The notes under the pieces were generated by a model that was not told the origin of the DNA, ran no database searches, and worked only from the letters and a program-made list of their open reading frames with translations. This document shows positions 42,342 through 52,115 of a stretch of 55,638 nucleotides of DNA, one piece after another; the stretch's first letter is position 1; every line of letters begins with the position of its first letter. A program made the translations under genes and the position numbers. Source of the DNA: Prevotellaceae bacterium UBA4359. Lineage in GTDB: Bacteria; Bacteroidota; Bacteroidia; Bacteroidales; Bacteroidaceae. The stretch spans positions 1 to 55,638 of the forward strand of contig DGSP01000003.1 of NCBI GenBank assembly GCA_002393555.1, given 5' to 3'.

Positions 42342-45300
42342 ATGAGCCAGCAAGACCTTCCTGTCTCTTCCCATTTCTTCACCAACCGGAATGGGAACAC
42401 TTTGATGCAGGAATTTGAGGGGATACTTCAGAACAATCCCCAAGTCAAAAATCTCGATGCCGTCGTGGGCTTTCTGCGGGCATCGGGCTACTTCACTCTG
42501 CGCCCTTTTCTTGACAGTGTCAACAAAGTGCGTATTCTGATAGGCATCGATGTGGACAAATACATCGCCCGTGCCCATCAGAAGGGCGAACTTTTCTTTG
42601 GGGCAGAAGATGAAGTGAAGGAGGATTGTCTGCGACTGCTGAAACAAGACATTGAGCAGTCCCAATACACCAAGCAAGTGGAGGACGGCATGCTACAGAT
42701 GGTGCAAGACATGCTGGATGGGAAATTGGAACTGCGCGCCCATCCATCGAAGAAGATTCATGCCAAACTTTATATTCTCTACCCTGACCACTTCAACCAG
42801 CACACTTTTGGTGCCGCCATCACTGGCAGCAGCAACCTGAGCGGCAACGGACTTGGCATTGGCGAGGAGAGACAATACGAGTTCAATGTGAAACTGACTC
42901 AGTATGATGATGTTGCATTTGCGAAATATGAGTTTGAACAACTTTGGGAGGAAGCCAAGGGGGTGCCTATTGATGCCGAGGATTATCGGGCGACACTCGA
43001 CACAACCTATCTGAAGGGCGATGTCACTCCCTACGAACTCTACATCAAGATGCTGATGGAATACTTCTCTGACCGTGTCTTAGAAGTTGACCAAGACGAC
43101 CCTTTCGATATGCCTGAAGGCTACGAGAAGTTTGAGTATCAGACAGACGCAGTTGTTGAGGGCTACCAAAAACTCATTCGCTACGATGGCTTCTTCTTGG
43201 CAGATGTGGTAGGTCTTGGCAAGACGGTCATCGCCACCATGATTGCCAAGAAGTTCCTCATTGAGAACGGACGTGACAACACGAAAATTCTAGTGGTGTA
43301 TCCTCCTGCTGTAGAACAAAACTGGAAGACCACCTTCAAAGACTTTGGCATTGACAAATATACGCAGTTCGTCTCCAATGGCAGCCTTTCCAAGATTCTC
43401 GACGATGACAACTACAACTATTGGAACGCCGATGAATACGACCTTGTCTTGGTGGACGAGGCGCACAAATTTCGCAACCATACAACAGGGGCGTTTCAAC
43501 AACTGCAAGAAATCTGCAAGATGCCTCGTGTGGAGACGGGTAACATCCCTGGCTACAAGAAGAAAGTGATGCTGATTTCTGCCACCCCCATGAACAACAC
43601 ACCTGCCGACCTCTATTATCAAATTCTGATGTTTCAGGACCCTCGCCATTGCACGATTGATGGTGTGCCCAACTTGACGGCATTCTTTGCGCCGCTTGTG
43701 GTCGAGTTTCGCAAACTGCGCAAGCAGGAGCAGATAGACATGAAGGAATTCAAGAAATTGGCAGAACGAGTGAGAGACCGAGTGATTAAGCCACTGACGG
43801 TCAGAAGGACGAGGACTGACATTGAGAGCATTGCCCGTTACAACAAAGATATACACGGATTCCCCAAAGTGGCAGAACCCATCAAGAAGGAATATGAACT
43901 GAATGAACATTTGGCAACCCTCTTCAAGGAGGCGATGGATATTCTTGACAAACAACTGACTTACGCTCGCTATCAAGCCATTGCCTATCTGAAGCCAGAA
44001 GCCTCCAATGGGCTCTACGACAATGCGGAACTCATCAGCCACAGTTTGGCGGGCATTCGCAAAAACGGATTGGTGAAACGTCTGGAAAGCAGTTTCTATG
44101 CTTTCAAGATTTCTGTGGAAAACTTTCGACAGGCAAACGAGAATATGCTGAAAATGTGGGAGAATGACAAGATTTTCATTGCTCCCGACATGGACATCAA
44201 CCAACTTTATGCCTTGAATTATACGGATGACGAGATAGAAGAAAAACTGAACGAGAAAGCAGAGGTGAATCCCAAGAATGCCGTTTTCAAACGTGATGAT
44301 TTCCGTCCAGAGTACATTGACATGCTTCGCAAAGACCAACAACTACTGGACGAGATGTGGCTGCAATGGGAGTGCATCGACGATGGCGATGACTCGAAGT
44401 TTGCCAAGTTTGAAGACCTGCTGAAGCACGAACTCTTCAAGAAAGAACACAACCCCGAAAGGAAGATTGTGGTGTTCTCGGAGTCGGTCGATACCATCGA
44501 CTATCTGGCACGTCGCATCAACAGAACGGATGTGATGGTCATCTCAGCCAAGAATCGCAACACGCTCTTCAAGACCATTCGGGAGAACTTCGACGCCAAC
44601 TGGAAACAGAAGAAAAATGACTATAACATCATTCTGACCTCTGACGTGTTGGCTGAAGGTGTGAACCTGCATCGCTCCAACATCATCATCAACTACGACA
44701 CCCCTTGGAACAGCACCCGTCTGATGCAACGCATCGGTCGTGTGAACCGCATCGGCTCCCAATCAGACACCATCTATAATTATGTGTTCTATCCGTCAGA
44801 GCAAGGCAACAAGGAAATCAAACTGAACCAAATCGCACTCAGCAAGATACAGACATTCCACACCACCTTTGGCGAAGACAACCAAATCTATTCTACCGAC
44901 GAAATCATCGACAGAGACCTGGACAAACTCTTCAAGGAAGGCATCAAGCGTGAGCAGGAAGACCGCAACCTCGAACTGCCCTTCTATGAGGAACTGCGTT
45001 TGCTGTATCAGCAGAACCGAAAAGAGTATAGACGCATAGAAAAACTATCTCTGAGAAGTCGCACGGGGCGTGAACCGCATGAAATAGAAGGCATCACGCT
45101 TTCAGGCGACACACTCGTATTCCTGAAGACCAACTTCCGCAAAATCTTCTATCTGGTCAATGAAACACAGACGAGAGAGGTGTCTGTGTTGGATGCCCTC
45201 AACTATTTCAAGGCGACACCCGAGGAGAAAGCGGTACCCAGAATTGCTCAACACCATGAGCATGTGGAAAAGGCGGTGAGGGAGTTCTATCGTGTGAAAG

Positions 45301-45665
45301 AACAGGAATTGCATGAGGAAGAGCAGAATCAAGGTCAGCGTAGCAACTTAGGTGCTCAGGTGACAACGGCTGTCAGCCTCATCAACAGCATGTTGCCACA
45401 CATTGAGGATAGCGACACCCACCTGAAACTGGTGCAACTGAGAGAACTGGCAGAGCGAGGAACCATCACCTACATCGCCAAACGTCTGCAACGCATTCAG
45501 AAAGACCTTCAACGGCAAGGAGGCAGCAAAGCCAAAATGACTTTTGACGAAGCCTTGAAGCAGGTACTCGAAATGGCCAATCACTACAACGCCTACTACC
45601 GAGACACACAACACGCGGAAGAAGAGTCTGATGCCACCATTATCCTCTCTGAGAGTTTTCAATAA
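42342..45665 (+). CDS. PLD-domain SNF2-family helicase
   Basis: 1107 residues. Residues 1-200 form a phospholipase D-like domain with a single HKD-type motif (IHAKLYILYPD near 138 and GSSNLSG near 162). A SNF2/superfamily 2 helicase core follows: LADVVGLGKTVIA near 288, LVDEAHKFRNH near 371, LISATPMNN near 412, and the helicase C motif RLMQRIGRVNRIGS near 795. A charged C-terminal region ends the protein. Such helicases sit in defence systems next to DNA methylases (compare DISARM-type and other helicase-methylase modules). The methylase gene starts 12 bases after its stop. Translocation along DNA and PLD-type cleavage are inferred. Confidence 0.88.
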   Translation: MSQQDLPVSSHFFTNRNGNTLMQEFEGILQNNPQVKNLDAVVGFLRASGYFTLRPFLDSVNKVRILIGIDVDKYIARAHQKGELFFGAEDEVKEDCLRLLKQDIEQSQYTKQVEDGMLQMVQDMLDGKLELRAHPSKKIHAKLYILYPDHFNQHTFGAAITGSSNLSGNGLGIGEERQYEFNVKLTQYDDVAFAKYEFEQLWEEAKGVPIDAEDYRATLDTTYLKGDVTPYELYIKMLMEYFSDRVLEVDQDDPFDMPEGYEKFEYQTDAVVEGYQKLIRYDGFFLADVVGLGKTVIATMIAKKFLIENGRDNTKILVVYPPAVEQNWKTTFKDFGIDKYTQFVSNGSLSKILDDDNYNYWNADEYDLVLVDEAHKFRNHTTGAFQQLQEICKMPRVETGNIPGYKKKVMLISATPMNNTPADLYYQILMFQDPRHCTIDGVPNLTAFFAPLVVEFRKLRKQEQIDMKEFKKLAERVRDRVIKPLTVRRTRTDIESIARYNKDIHGFPKVAEPIKKEYELNEHLATLFKEAMDILDKQLTYARYQAIAYLKPEASNGLYDNAELISHSLAGIRKNGLVKRLESSFYAFKISVENFRQANENMLKMWENDKIFIAPDMDINQLYALNYTDDEIEEKLNEKAEVNPKNAVFKRDDFRPEYIDMLRKDQQLLDEMWLQWECIDDGDDSKFAKFEDLLKHELFKKEHNPERKIVVFSESVDTIDYLARRINRTDVMVISAKNRNTLFKTIRENFDANWKQKKNDYNIILTSDVLAEGVNLHRSNIIINYDTPWNSTRLMQRIGRVNRIGSQSDTIYNYVFYPSEQGNKEIKLNQIALSKIQTFHTTFGEDNQIYSTDEIIDRDLDKLFKEGIKREQEDRNLELPFYEELRLLYQQNRKEYRRIEKLSLRSRTGREPHEIEGITLSGDTLVFLKTNFRKIFYLVNETQTREVSVLDALNYFKATPEEKAVPRIAQHHEHVEKAVREFYRVKEQELHEEEQNQGQRSNLGAQVTTAVSLINSMLPHIEDSDTHLKLVQLRELAERGTITYIAKRLQRIQKDLQRQGGSKAKMTFDEALKQVLEMANHYNAYYRDTQHAEEESDATIILSESFQ

Positions 45666-45677
45666 CTAAAAACGTAA

Positions 45678-48600
45678 ATGCTAAATAACAAGATGAACTA
45701 CAAAGAAATCATTGAATCAAGATATAATCGTCAGAACTGGCAACGGCTTCTGCATGACATCTTTGGCAACAAGGTGAAGTTTTGGAACACCCCATCTGCC
45801 GTTTTCACCAATAGTCAGTTTGCCAAACAGACCTTGTGGCTGGGAACCATCACGTTGAGCGACGAACAAACCATCTCCATTTATGAAGTGGAACTCGCTG
45901 ACAGCGTGGACATAGAGCGCAACCGTCGTGGCATTCGCGACATGTTGCTGAACACATGGCGCAACAACGGCAATGCCGGTGCCTTCATGTTCTGTTATCG
46001 CAAGAATGAGAGTGTACTCCGCTTCTCGTATGTCAGCGAATCGTGGACGTTTGCAGAGGATGGCACCTATCAGAAAGAATCGACGGACACGAAACGCTTC
46101 ACCTATCTGTTGGGCGAAGGGCATCGAAGCCGTACAGCCATCCAGCAGTTTGAAAAGTTGCGTGACAGTAAACTCTCTTTGAAAGACTTGACCAAAGCCT
46201 TCTCTGTGGATGCGGTCAGCGATATGTTCTTTGATGACTACAAGAAACAATATGAGGACATTATCCAGTACATCACAGGCAAGCGAATGGTGAAAGTGGC
46301 GAACAAGTGGGAAGAAAAGATGGTGGGCGACCCATGCGGAGAGATGATACAAGAGTTTGCCCACTTCACCAACCCAGAAAAGTTCATCCGTGACTATGTG
46401 AAGAAACTGATGGGACGATTGGTTTTCCTTCAATTCTTGCAGAAGAAGGGGTGGTTGGGCGTACCAGCCAATGCCGCATGGGGTGAGGGCGATGCAGAAT
46501 TCATTCAGAATCTGTTTGTTCAGTGCCCAGACAAAGACCACTTTGTGGATAACGTCCTCGAACCGCTCTTCAATGACCTGAACACTGAACGCGAAGGCGA
46601 CTTCTCTAAACTCTTAACTCTCAACTCTCGACCGATAAAAGTACCTTACCTGAACGGTGGACTTTTCGAGCGTGAGGCAACAGACGAGACCAACTTTCCC
46701 TTGCCTGCCAAGTATATGAAGAGTCTGCTCGACTTTTTCGCCTCCTACAACTTCACCATCGACGAGAACGACCCTGACGATGCCGAAGTGGGTGTTGACC
46801 CAGAAATGTTGGGACGCATCTTCGAGAACCTGCTGGAAGACAACAAGGACAAAGGAGCATTCTATACACCCAAGGAAATTGTCAGTTACATGTGTCGTGA
46901 AAGCCTCATCGCCTATTTGCAGACAGACATTGAGGACGAATCCACCCAAGAAGCCATTCGTCAGTTTGTCACCACTCACGACGTTGCGGCTCTTGGCACG
47001 AATGACAAGTTCCATCAACAGGTGGATGAGGCATTGAAAAATGTCAAAATCTGTGACCCAGCCATTGGCTCAGGAGCCTTCCCTATGGGTTTGCTGAAAG
47101 AACTTTTCCTCTGCCGCACCGCCCTCGAAGGCATCAGTCAACACCAAGCCGCAGCCATCAAGAAGCACATCATCCAGCAAAACATCTATGGTGTTGACAT
47201 TGAGCGTGGTGCTGTTGACATCGCCCGTCTTCGTTTCTGGCTGTCCCTGATTGTAGATGAAGAAACCCCACAAGCATTGCCCAACCTCGACTTCAAAATC
47301 ATGCAGGGAAATTCGTTGTTGGAGCAATACAAAGGTGTTGACCTTTCCAAAATCACGGAGTTGAAATCAGAGAAGGAAGAAGGTGCTCAACTCTCGTGGT
47401 TTGAAGATACGTTGGATGTTCTTCGCCTTGACTTGCGCAAAAAGTTGGACGAATACTACAACTGCACCGACCATCGTCGCAAGGCAATCTTGAAACAGGA
47501 AATCATCGCCAATGTGAAGCAACAAATCAAAGAACAAAGCATCCCCGTTGACTTTGGAACGCTCGACCTCTCCGCCAACGACCAGTTCTTCCTCTGGCAC
47601 ACATGGTTCTATGATGTTTTCTCACAAGGAGGGTTTGATATTGTGATTGGGAATCCACCGTATGTTACATATAAAGGAAAACAAAAGGTTGACATTGATG
47701 ACGATGTACTAAAGCAAATGATTGAAAATTATAAATCTGCCGAGTACAAAATCAACAGTTATGCCTTGTTTGTAGAACTGGCTATAAACATCCTTAAAAC
47801 AAAAGGCGTTCAAACGTATATTATCCCAAGCACAATTCTCCAAAATGAATACTTGAAAAATATTAGAAAAATAATAATTGTGGAGAACCAATTGATTAAT
47901 ATTGTTTCTTTTGGGAATAAAGTCTTTGATGCAGTCACAGACTCTATTATCTGCATTTGTAGAAAAGGGAAATATCCCTCCCTTATGCGGTTTATGAGAG
48001 TCAATGATTTAGCCTTCAAATTAGAATCATCACACGAGTATAATCCTGATGTATGGAATGATAGCAAAAAAAATTTTGTCATTGATACAAAGACGACGAA
48101 GCAAGACGCTAATATTTTTGAGAAGATGGAAAAAGACAACATAACTCTAGGTGATTTGTACGTTGTATATGTCGGAATAGTAGCGAATGGCATAAAGAAA
48201 TTCTTACATGATTCTCCTATAAACAATTCATGCAAGAAATACCTACAAGGTAAGCATATAGATCATTTTCAAATAAAGTTTAAGTCTATTTATATAGAAT
48301 TTGTGAAATCGCTTTTGCATAGCAATACTGACGAAACCGTATATGAATCAGAAAGAAAGATATTGGTCCGCAAAACGGGCAACATTCTTATAGCGACAAT
48401 AGATGAAGAACAATACTATACGGATCAAAGTATTTACAATGTATACCTCAATATACCTTTTACATATAACGACTATGTAACAACTGCAATACTGAATTCT
48501 AAACTGATGAATTATTATTTTAATAAGAAACTAGTTACGAATGCAGATGTTTTTCCATATATTAAAGGTGTCCATTTGAAGGCATTTCCCCTTCCTCTTT

Positions 48601-48779
48601 TAACGAATATGCCAGAGATTGTCTCTCGGATAGAAAACAATGTTAGAGAAGTTCTTGCTATTAAGCACACTAATACGTTAACTAACACTTCCACTCTAGA
48701 ATCCGAAATTGACCGCCTCGTCTATCAGTTATATGGCTTGACGGAGGAAGAAATAAGGATTGTAGAAGGAGTAAGTTAA
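45678..48779 (+). CDS. Eco57I-type adenine methyltransferase (restriction-modification/defence)
   Basis: 1033 residues; a second ATG five codons on is possible. A long N-terminal region without a recognised nuclease motif leads to GAFYTPKEIVSYM, the SAM-binding motif DPAIGSGAFPMG near 460, and the catalytic NPPY near 658. The C-terminal third is the target-recognition region ending in a TaqI-like specificity part (AFPLPLLTNMPEIVS). It methylates adenine within a target sequence. From about 47640, just before and after NPPY, the DNA becomes visibly AT-rich with different codon use, pointing to recombination that swapped the recognition domain. It is coupled to the upstream helicase gene. Confidence 0.88.
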   Translation: MLNNKMNYKEIIESRYNRQNWQRLLHDIFGNKVKFWNTPSAVFTNSQFAKQTLWLGTITLSDEQTISIYEVELADSVDIERNRRGIRDMLLNTWRNNGNAGAFMFCYRKNESVLRFSYVSESWTFAEDGTYQKESTDTKRFTYLLGEGHRSRTAIQQFEKLRDSKLSLKDLTKAFSVDAVSDMFFDDYKKQYEDIIQYITGKRMVKVANKWEEKMVGDPCGEMIQEFAHFTNPEKFIRDYVKKLMGRLVFLQFLQKKGWLGVPANAAWGEGDAEFIQNLFVQCPDKDHFVDNVLEPLFNDLNTEREGDFSKLLTLNSRPIKVPYLNGGLFEREATDETNFPLPAKYMKSLLDFFASYNFTIDENDPDDAEVGVDPEMLGRIFENLLEDNKDKGAFYTPKEIVSYMCRESLIAYLQTDIEDESTQEAIRQFVTTHDVAALGTNDKFHQQVDEALKNVKICDPAIGSGAFPMGLLKELFLCRTALEGISQHQAAAIKKHIIQQNIYGVDIERGAVDIARLRFWLSLIVDEETPQALPNLDFKIMQGNSLLEQYKGVDLSKITELKSEKEEGAQLSWFEDTLDVLRLDLRKKLDEYYNCTDHRRKAILKQEIIANVKQQIKEQSIPVDFGTLDLSANDQFFLWHTWFYDVFSQGGFDIVIGNPPYVTYKGKQKVDIDDDVLKQMIENYKSAEYKINSYALFVELAINILKTKGVQTYIIPSTILQNEYLKNIRKIIIVENQLINIVSFGNKVFDAVTDSIICICRKGKYPSLMRFMRVNDLAFKLESSHEYNPDVWNDSKKNFVIDTKTTKQDANIFEKMEKDNITLGDLYVVYVGIVANGIKKFLHDSPINNSCKKYLQGKHIDHFQIKFKSIYIEFVKSLLHSNTDETVYESERKILVRKTGNILIATIDEEQYYTDQSIYNVYLNIPFTYNDYVTTAILNSKLMNYYFNKKLVTNADVFPYIKGVHLKAFPLPLLTNMPEIVSRIENNVREVLAIKHTNTLTNTSTLESEIDRLVYQLYGLTEEEIRIVEGVS

Positions 48780-48843
48780 TGTGAATTTACAAAAAAGGCA
48801 TGAACTTACTATCGTACGCTCATGTTAAACCAAAATATTTTGC

Positions 48844-48851
48844 TATCTTTG
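48844..48851 (+). promoter_or_regulatory. Bacteroidota -7 element for the AbiH gene
   Basis: TATCTTTG, 25 bases before the AbiH ATG, giving it expression separate from the methylase. Confidence 0.6.
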
Positions 48852-48876
48852 CAAACAAAAAAGATAAACTTATTAA

Positions 48877-49797
48877 ATGAATAAGATTGCTATCGTTTTA
48901 GGAAATGGTTTTGATCTCAACTTGTTGTTGAGAACATCTTATACTGATTTTGCAAAAAGTAATGAATTTAGAGATTTGTCTCAGAAGAATCTTTTCCGTT
49001 ATATTGATCTAAGTAATCAGAGTAAATCTCTTTTTGCTCATTTACAATCTGTTTTTTATAAGAATAATTGGTTTGACATAGAGGAAGAAATTTATTCTTT
49101 CGCGATCAATTATAATCATCCGATATCTCTTTTGGCAGAAGAGTTTGATAGTATTAGGTGTGCATTACAGCAATATTTAATACGAATTGTTGAAAACACG
49201 ACACCTTGCCAACAGAGTCTTGCATATGAGTTTATGAGAGATGTTGTAAATGATAGCCACTATGATATTAGTATATATAGTTTTAATTATACCAATTGCC
49301 TTTCATTGTGTAATTGCCATCCAAATAAGCAAGTAGAACTCTTTAATATTCACGGAGACTTAGCTTCAAATATAGTTTTAGGATACTATGATTATAAAAA
49401 TCAAATATCTAATGATGTTTGTAGTTTCATGGATAAGTCTAATATGCTTAGAGGTGGGGGATTTAGAATGGAATCTTGTCTTATTGAGGCTAAAGAGGTG
49501 ATTTTCTTTGGTCATTCATTAAATCCAATGGATTTTTCATACTTTAAGAGTTTTTTTGATTATATTGCCAATACCTCATCTGTAGACCAATCGTTGACAT
49601 TTGTGTGTCTTGATAATAATTCCATTTTGGGTATTAAGAATAATCTTAAACATCAAGGGTATGATATCAGAAAAATATATGATCATTTGGATAATGTCGG
49701 TTTTATTCGTACACATACTTGGAATGAAGGTAACATTGCAGATGTAAATGTATATAAACAACTTTGTATACGATTAAAGAATCTCGAAGACATATAA
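48877..49797 (+). CDS. AbiH-family abortive infection protein
   Basis: 306 residues. The family opens with a nucleotide-binding-like motif; here IVLGNGFDLNLLLRTSYTDF. Further family marks are YSFNYTNCLS near 133-142, FNIHGDL near 156 and FFGHSLNPMDFSYF near 210. AbiH proteins stop phage growth by shutting down the infected cell; the mechanism is unclear. The gene is strongly AT-rich compared with its neighbours and so was probably acquired. It has its own promoter and converges with the DUF2971 gene, 17 bases from its end. Confidence 0.85.
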   Translation: MNKIAIVLGNGFDLNLLLRTSYTDFAKSNEFRDLSQKNLFRYIDLSNQSKSLFAHLQSVFYKNNWFDIEEEIYSFAINYNHPISLLAEEFDSIRCALQQYLIRIVENTTPCQQSLAYEFMRDVVNDSHYDISIYSFNYTNCLSLCNCHPNKQVELFNIHGDLASNIVLGYYDYKNQISNDVCSFMDKSNMLRGGGFRMESCLIEAKEVIFFGHSLNPMDFSYFKSFFDYIANTSSVDQSLTFVCLDNNSILGIKNNLKHQGYDIRKIYDHLDNVGFIRTHTWNEGNIADVNVYKQLCIRLKNLEDI

Positions 49798-49814
49798 AAA
49801 TGTTTGTAGCAGCG

Positions 49815-50714
49815 TTATTTGATAATCTCAACATCTATGTTTTTAAAGTTCCTCTTATCCAAAATTGCCTTTACTCTGGACTCTTGGGTTGCATCCTTGA
49901 TGTAGACTTTAGTTAGCACCTTGCTTGGCAGGAACAGCTCTTTGTAATATACCTTATCCCCATTATCTCTTTTACGCAATTTTTCATCTTTTATCATGTT
50001 TATTAAATCGTCAATTTTGACACCAAATAGTGAAGTCCCCTTAAGCTGATTTAGCATTGTCTGAACTTCTGGCGTTGGTCTTTGAGAGGGGTATATAATC
50101 CTTATTTCTTCCTCTGGATTATACCGCTCTTCTTTGAATCTTGGCGCGACATAACCAAGTAAATACATCGCTATAAGATTAACAAATGCTTGTGGATAGT
50201 CTTGCAATAATTCAAGTGCAAATTCTTTTTGGGGACCAGAAAGCAGACCTAAAGCCCCATAAAAATATTCTGCTTCTATCTCCTTAAATAATTGCTCTTT
50301 GGAAATCAATCCCTTATATAAACAAGGTTTCAGCATAATCATGTGGGATATGCCCTCAAATGAAATGTTCTGTTTTTCATCGAGTGCTAGAACTACTCCA
50401 TGTCCATGATCTGCGTATTCTTTCCACATATAATCATTTTTATTTCTTTTGGTCAGTGAAATAACATAAGGCATGGGCAACATTTTGTTAACCTTTATAC
50501 TTTCCCAATCGAAAGATTGTGCAACTCGTCTATCAGGCTGTAGACGTTCCTCTAATTTGGGTAGAAGATTCTTTATCGCTTCTATTCCAACTTTATATTC
50601 TTCTTTGTCGCCAAAGCAATCGTATCTTGATGCCCAGAAACATAGGCCCTTTTCAGAAGGCGATTCTCTTAAAATCCCTTCAAAAGCTTGTATTGATGTG
50701 TAGTGGTATAACAT
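49815..50714 (-). CDS. DUF2971 protein
   Basis: 299 residues. The family opening is clear: MLYHYTSIQAFEGILRESPS, then CFWASRYDCFGDKEEYKVG and PYVISLTKRNKNDYMWKEYA. DUF2971 proteins are common in mobile and defence regions; their activity is not established. It starts 7 bases after the antitoxin stop and is therefore the third gene of the MqsR-Panacea operon. Moderately AT-rich. A toxin or effector role would fit the context but is not shown. Confidence 0.8.
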   Translation of the reverse strand: MLYHYTSIQAFEGILRESPSEKGLCFWASRYDCFGDKEEYKVGIEAIKNLLPKLEERLQPDRRVAQSFDWESIKVNKMLPMPYVISLTKRNKNDYMWKEYADHGHGVVLALDEKQNISFEGISHMIMLKPCLYKGLISKEQLFKEIEAEYFYGALGLLSGPQKEFALELLQDYPQAFVNLIAMYLLGYVAPRFKEERYNPEEEIRIIYPSQRPTPEVQTMLNQLKGTSLFGVKIDDLINMIKDEKLRKRDNGDKVYYKELFLPSKVLTKVYIKDATQESRVKAILDKRNFKNIDVEIIK

Positions 50715-50721
50715 AACAATT

Positions 50722-51705
50722 TTATATTGCTTTTAATGTAAATGCCATATCAAAGTTAATCAACTGTCCGCTATCCACATACTTCTGCCATGCGTCTTCA
50801 TTGTGGCTGACATCAGAAATCTTCGTGGAATTGTCTGATTTGAAACGCTGATAGATGGATTCGAGGATACCAAGTTCTTCTTCCGTAAATTCAGCAAGAT
50901 CAGGAGAGAGAGTAGAAACGAGTTTGGTTCCCTCGGCACCTGAATCAAAATGTACGATTTCCTGCTGGATGTCGTCATAGAAACTGTAAATTCTGTCCCA
51001 TCGGACGGGTACTGGTCCACGTTGGATGGCTTTATAGGAAAGTCCACTCATGCCCTTGCTCGTCATCTTATAACTATAGAAATCGGTATAGAACAGCAGT
51101 TTGTTCATCATGGTGAAAAACACTCCGTTGTATCTTTCGATATAGAACAGGATGATGTTCTTGAGTTTGCTAATGGACTGAGTAGCATAGCCATTGAAAA
51201 TGTCTCTGCGACAGCCATTGAAAACGTACTTCTTGGCGAAGACTTCATCAGTGTCCATCTTTACAGCCTTCACCTTGTTCAGTATTTTTACGAAATCTTC
51301 TTCGTCAAACTGGTTTCTGGCATTGATGACAAAACTCTCGAAGATGTGAGGATTCTGAATAGACATTAGGATTTTTCCGTTGGCCTCGCTGGGCATGTCT
51401 CCGTTTTCATATAGCCTGTATTGGTTGTCACCAAATCCAAGAATCTGCGACATCTTGGATGCGGACAGTCCATAACGCTGACGAATTCGCTTGATTTCAT
51501 CAGGGAAGGGAATGCCATACTTGGCCCGGTACTGGTTATATACTTGGCCTACATTTACTTCGTCAAGTGCCGTTGTGGTGAAACGTTCCTTTGTTTCATC
51601 ACATTCATAAAACTGATGCACGTATTGAAACTTTTCCTTGCGGAAGGTCAGTTCGGCTAACTCGTTTCGGAGGGTTGCATGCCCTCCTGTGAATGGGCTT
51701 TGCAT
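50722..51705 (-). CDS. MqsA-like antitoxin with Panacea (SocA/DUF4065) domain
   Basis: 327 residues. The N-terminus resembles MqsA (ELTFRKEKFQYVHQFYECDE) but the CxxC zinc ligands are lost. A helix-turn-helix of the MqsA/Xre type follows at about 60-115 (IRQRYGLSASKMSQILGFGD, NQYRLYENGDMPS). The last half is a Panacea/DUF4065 domain (KLLFYTDFYSYKMTSKGMSG, YKAIQRGPVPVRWDRIYSFY), a domain known to neutralise many unrelated toxins. It lies 8 bases after the MqsR-like toxin gene. It binds its own operator and blocks the toxin, by family analogy. Confidence 0.85.
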   Translation of the reverse strand: MQSPFTGGHATLRNELAELTFRKEKFQYVHQFYECDETKERFTTTALDEVNVGQVYNQYRAKYGIPFPDEIKRIRQRYGLSASKMSQILGFGDNQYRLYENGDMPSEANGKILMSIQNPHIFESFVINARNQFDEEDFVKILNKVKAVKMDTDEVFAKKYVFNGCRRDIFNGYATQSISKLKNIILFYIERYNGVFFTMMNKLLFYTDFYSYKMTSKGMSGLSYKAIQRGPVPVRWDRIYSFYDDIQQEIVHFDSGAEGTKLVSTLSPDLAEFTEEELGILESIYQRFKSDNSTKISDVSHNEDAWQKYVDSGQLINFDMAFTLKAI

Positions 51706-51713
51706 AATTGTCT

Positions 51714-52058
51714 CTATTTAAATGGATAATTCATAGGGTGTTCTGCTATGTGGAAGGAAATGCATAACGCACTCGCTCCTTTACCCAACGTGATTTTTAT
51801 ATAAACTTCCCGTTCCTTTACATCTTTTCCTAAGACCCACATCTCACCGCATTGGTTGAGTGTGTCAATGACTGGACCTTCAGAGTAGTCTTCGACTTCA
51901 AGATTTATGATGACAGTGTCACGGTACTTAGGAGTGATTTCCAAATCAACCAGTGTCTGGGCATTTTTGCCCCTGTCATCTCTATATATGATTCCGAAGA
52001 CTTTGACCTTTTCCTTCATTTGATTGAGGAACCTTTGTACTTCTTCTTTTGTCGCCAT
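51714..52058 (-). CDS. MqsR-like toxin
   Basis: 114 residues. The RelE/MqsR-type fold is suggested by VIINLEVEDYSEGPVID, EMWVLGKDVKEREVYIKITL and LCISFHIAEHPMNYPF, aligning with the E. coli MqsR end (VYLKITV, IVSF). MqsR cuts mRNA at GCU. The toxin precedes its antitoxin, as in mqsRA, under a consensus promoter at 52085-52115. RNA-cleaving residues were not individually assigned, so family membership is firmer than activity. Confidence 0.7.
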   Translation of the reverse strand: MATKEEVQRFLNQMKEKVKVFGIIYRDDRGKNAQTLVDLEITPKYRDTVIINLEVEDYSEGPVIDTLNQCGEMWVLGKDVKEREVYIKITLGKGASALCISFHIAEHPMNYPFK

Positions 52059-52084
52059 TTTAATGATATATGCATATTTTGCCG

Positions 52085-52115
52085 CAAAGTTAAACTTTTT
52101 AGTTGAATCTTCAAA
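52085..52115 (-). promoter_or_regulatory. Bacteroidota-type promoter of the toxin-antitoxin-DUF2971 operon
   Basis: On the minus strand TTTG (52112-52115), 19-base spacer, TAACTTTG (52085-52092), 27 bases before the toxin ATG. Probably repressed by the HTH antitoxin. Confidence 0.7.

Noticed and set aside
41965..52115. Complete integrative element with attachment sites or integrase
   Set aside because: No integrase, transposase, relaxase or direct end repeats were found around the defence genes; the flanks (rplT, fabD) are housekeeping genes.
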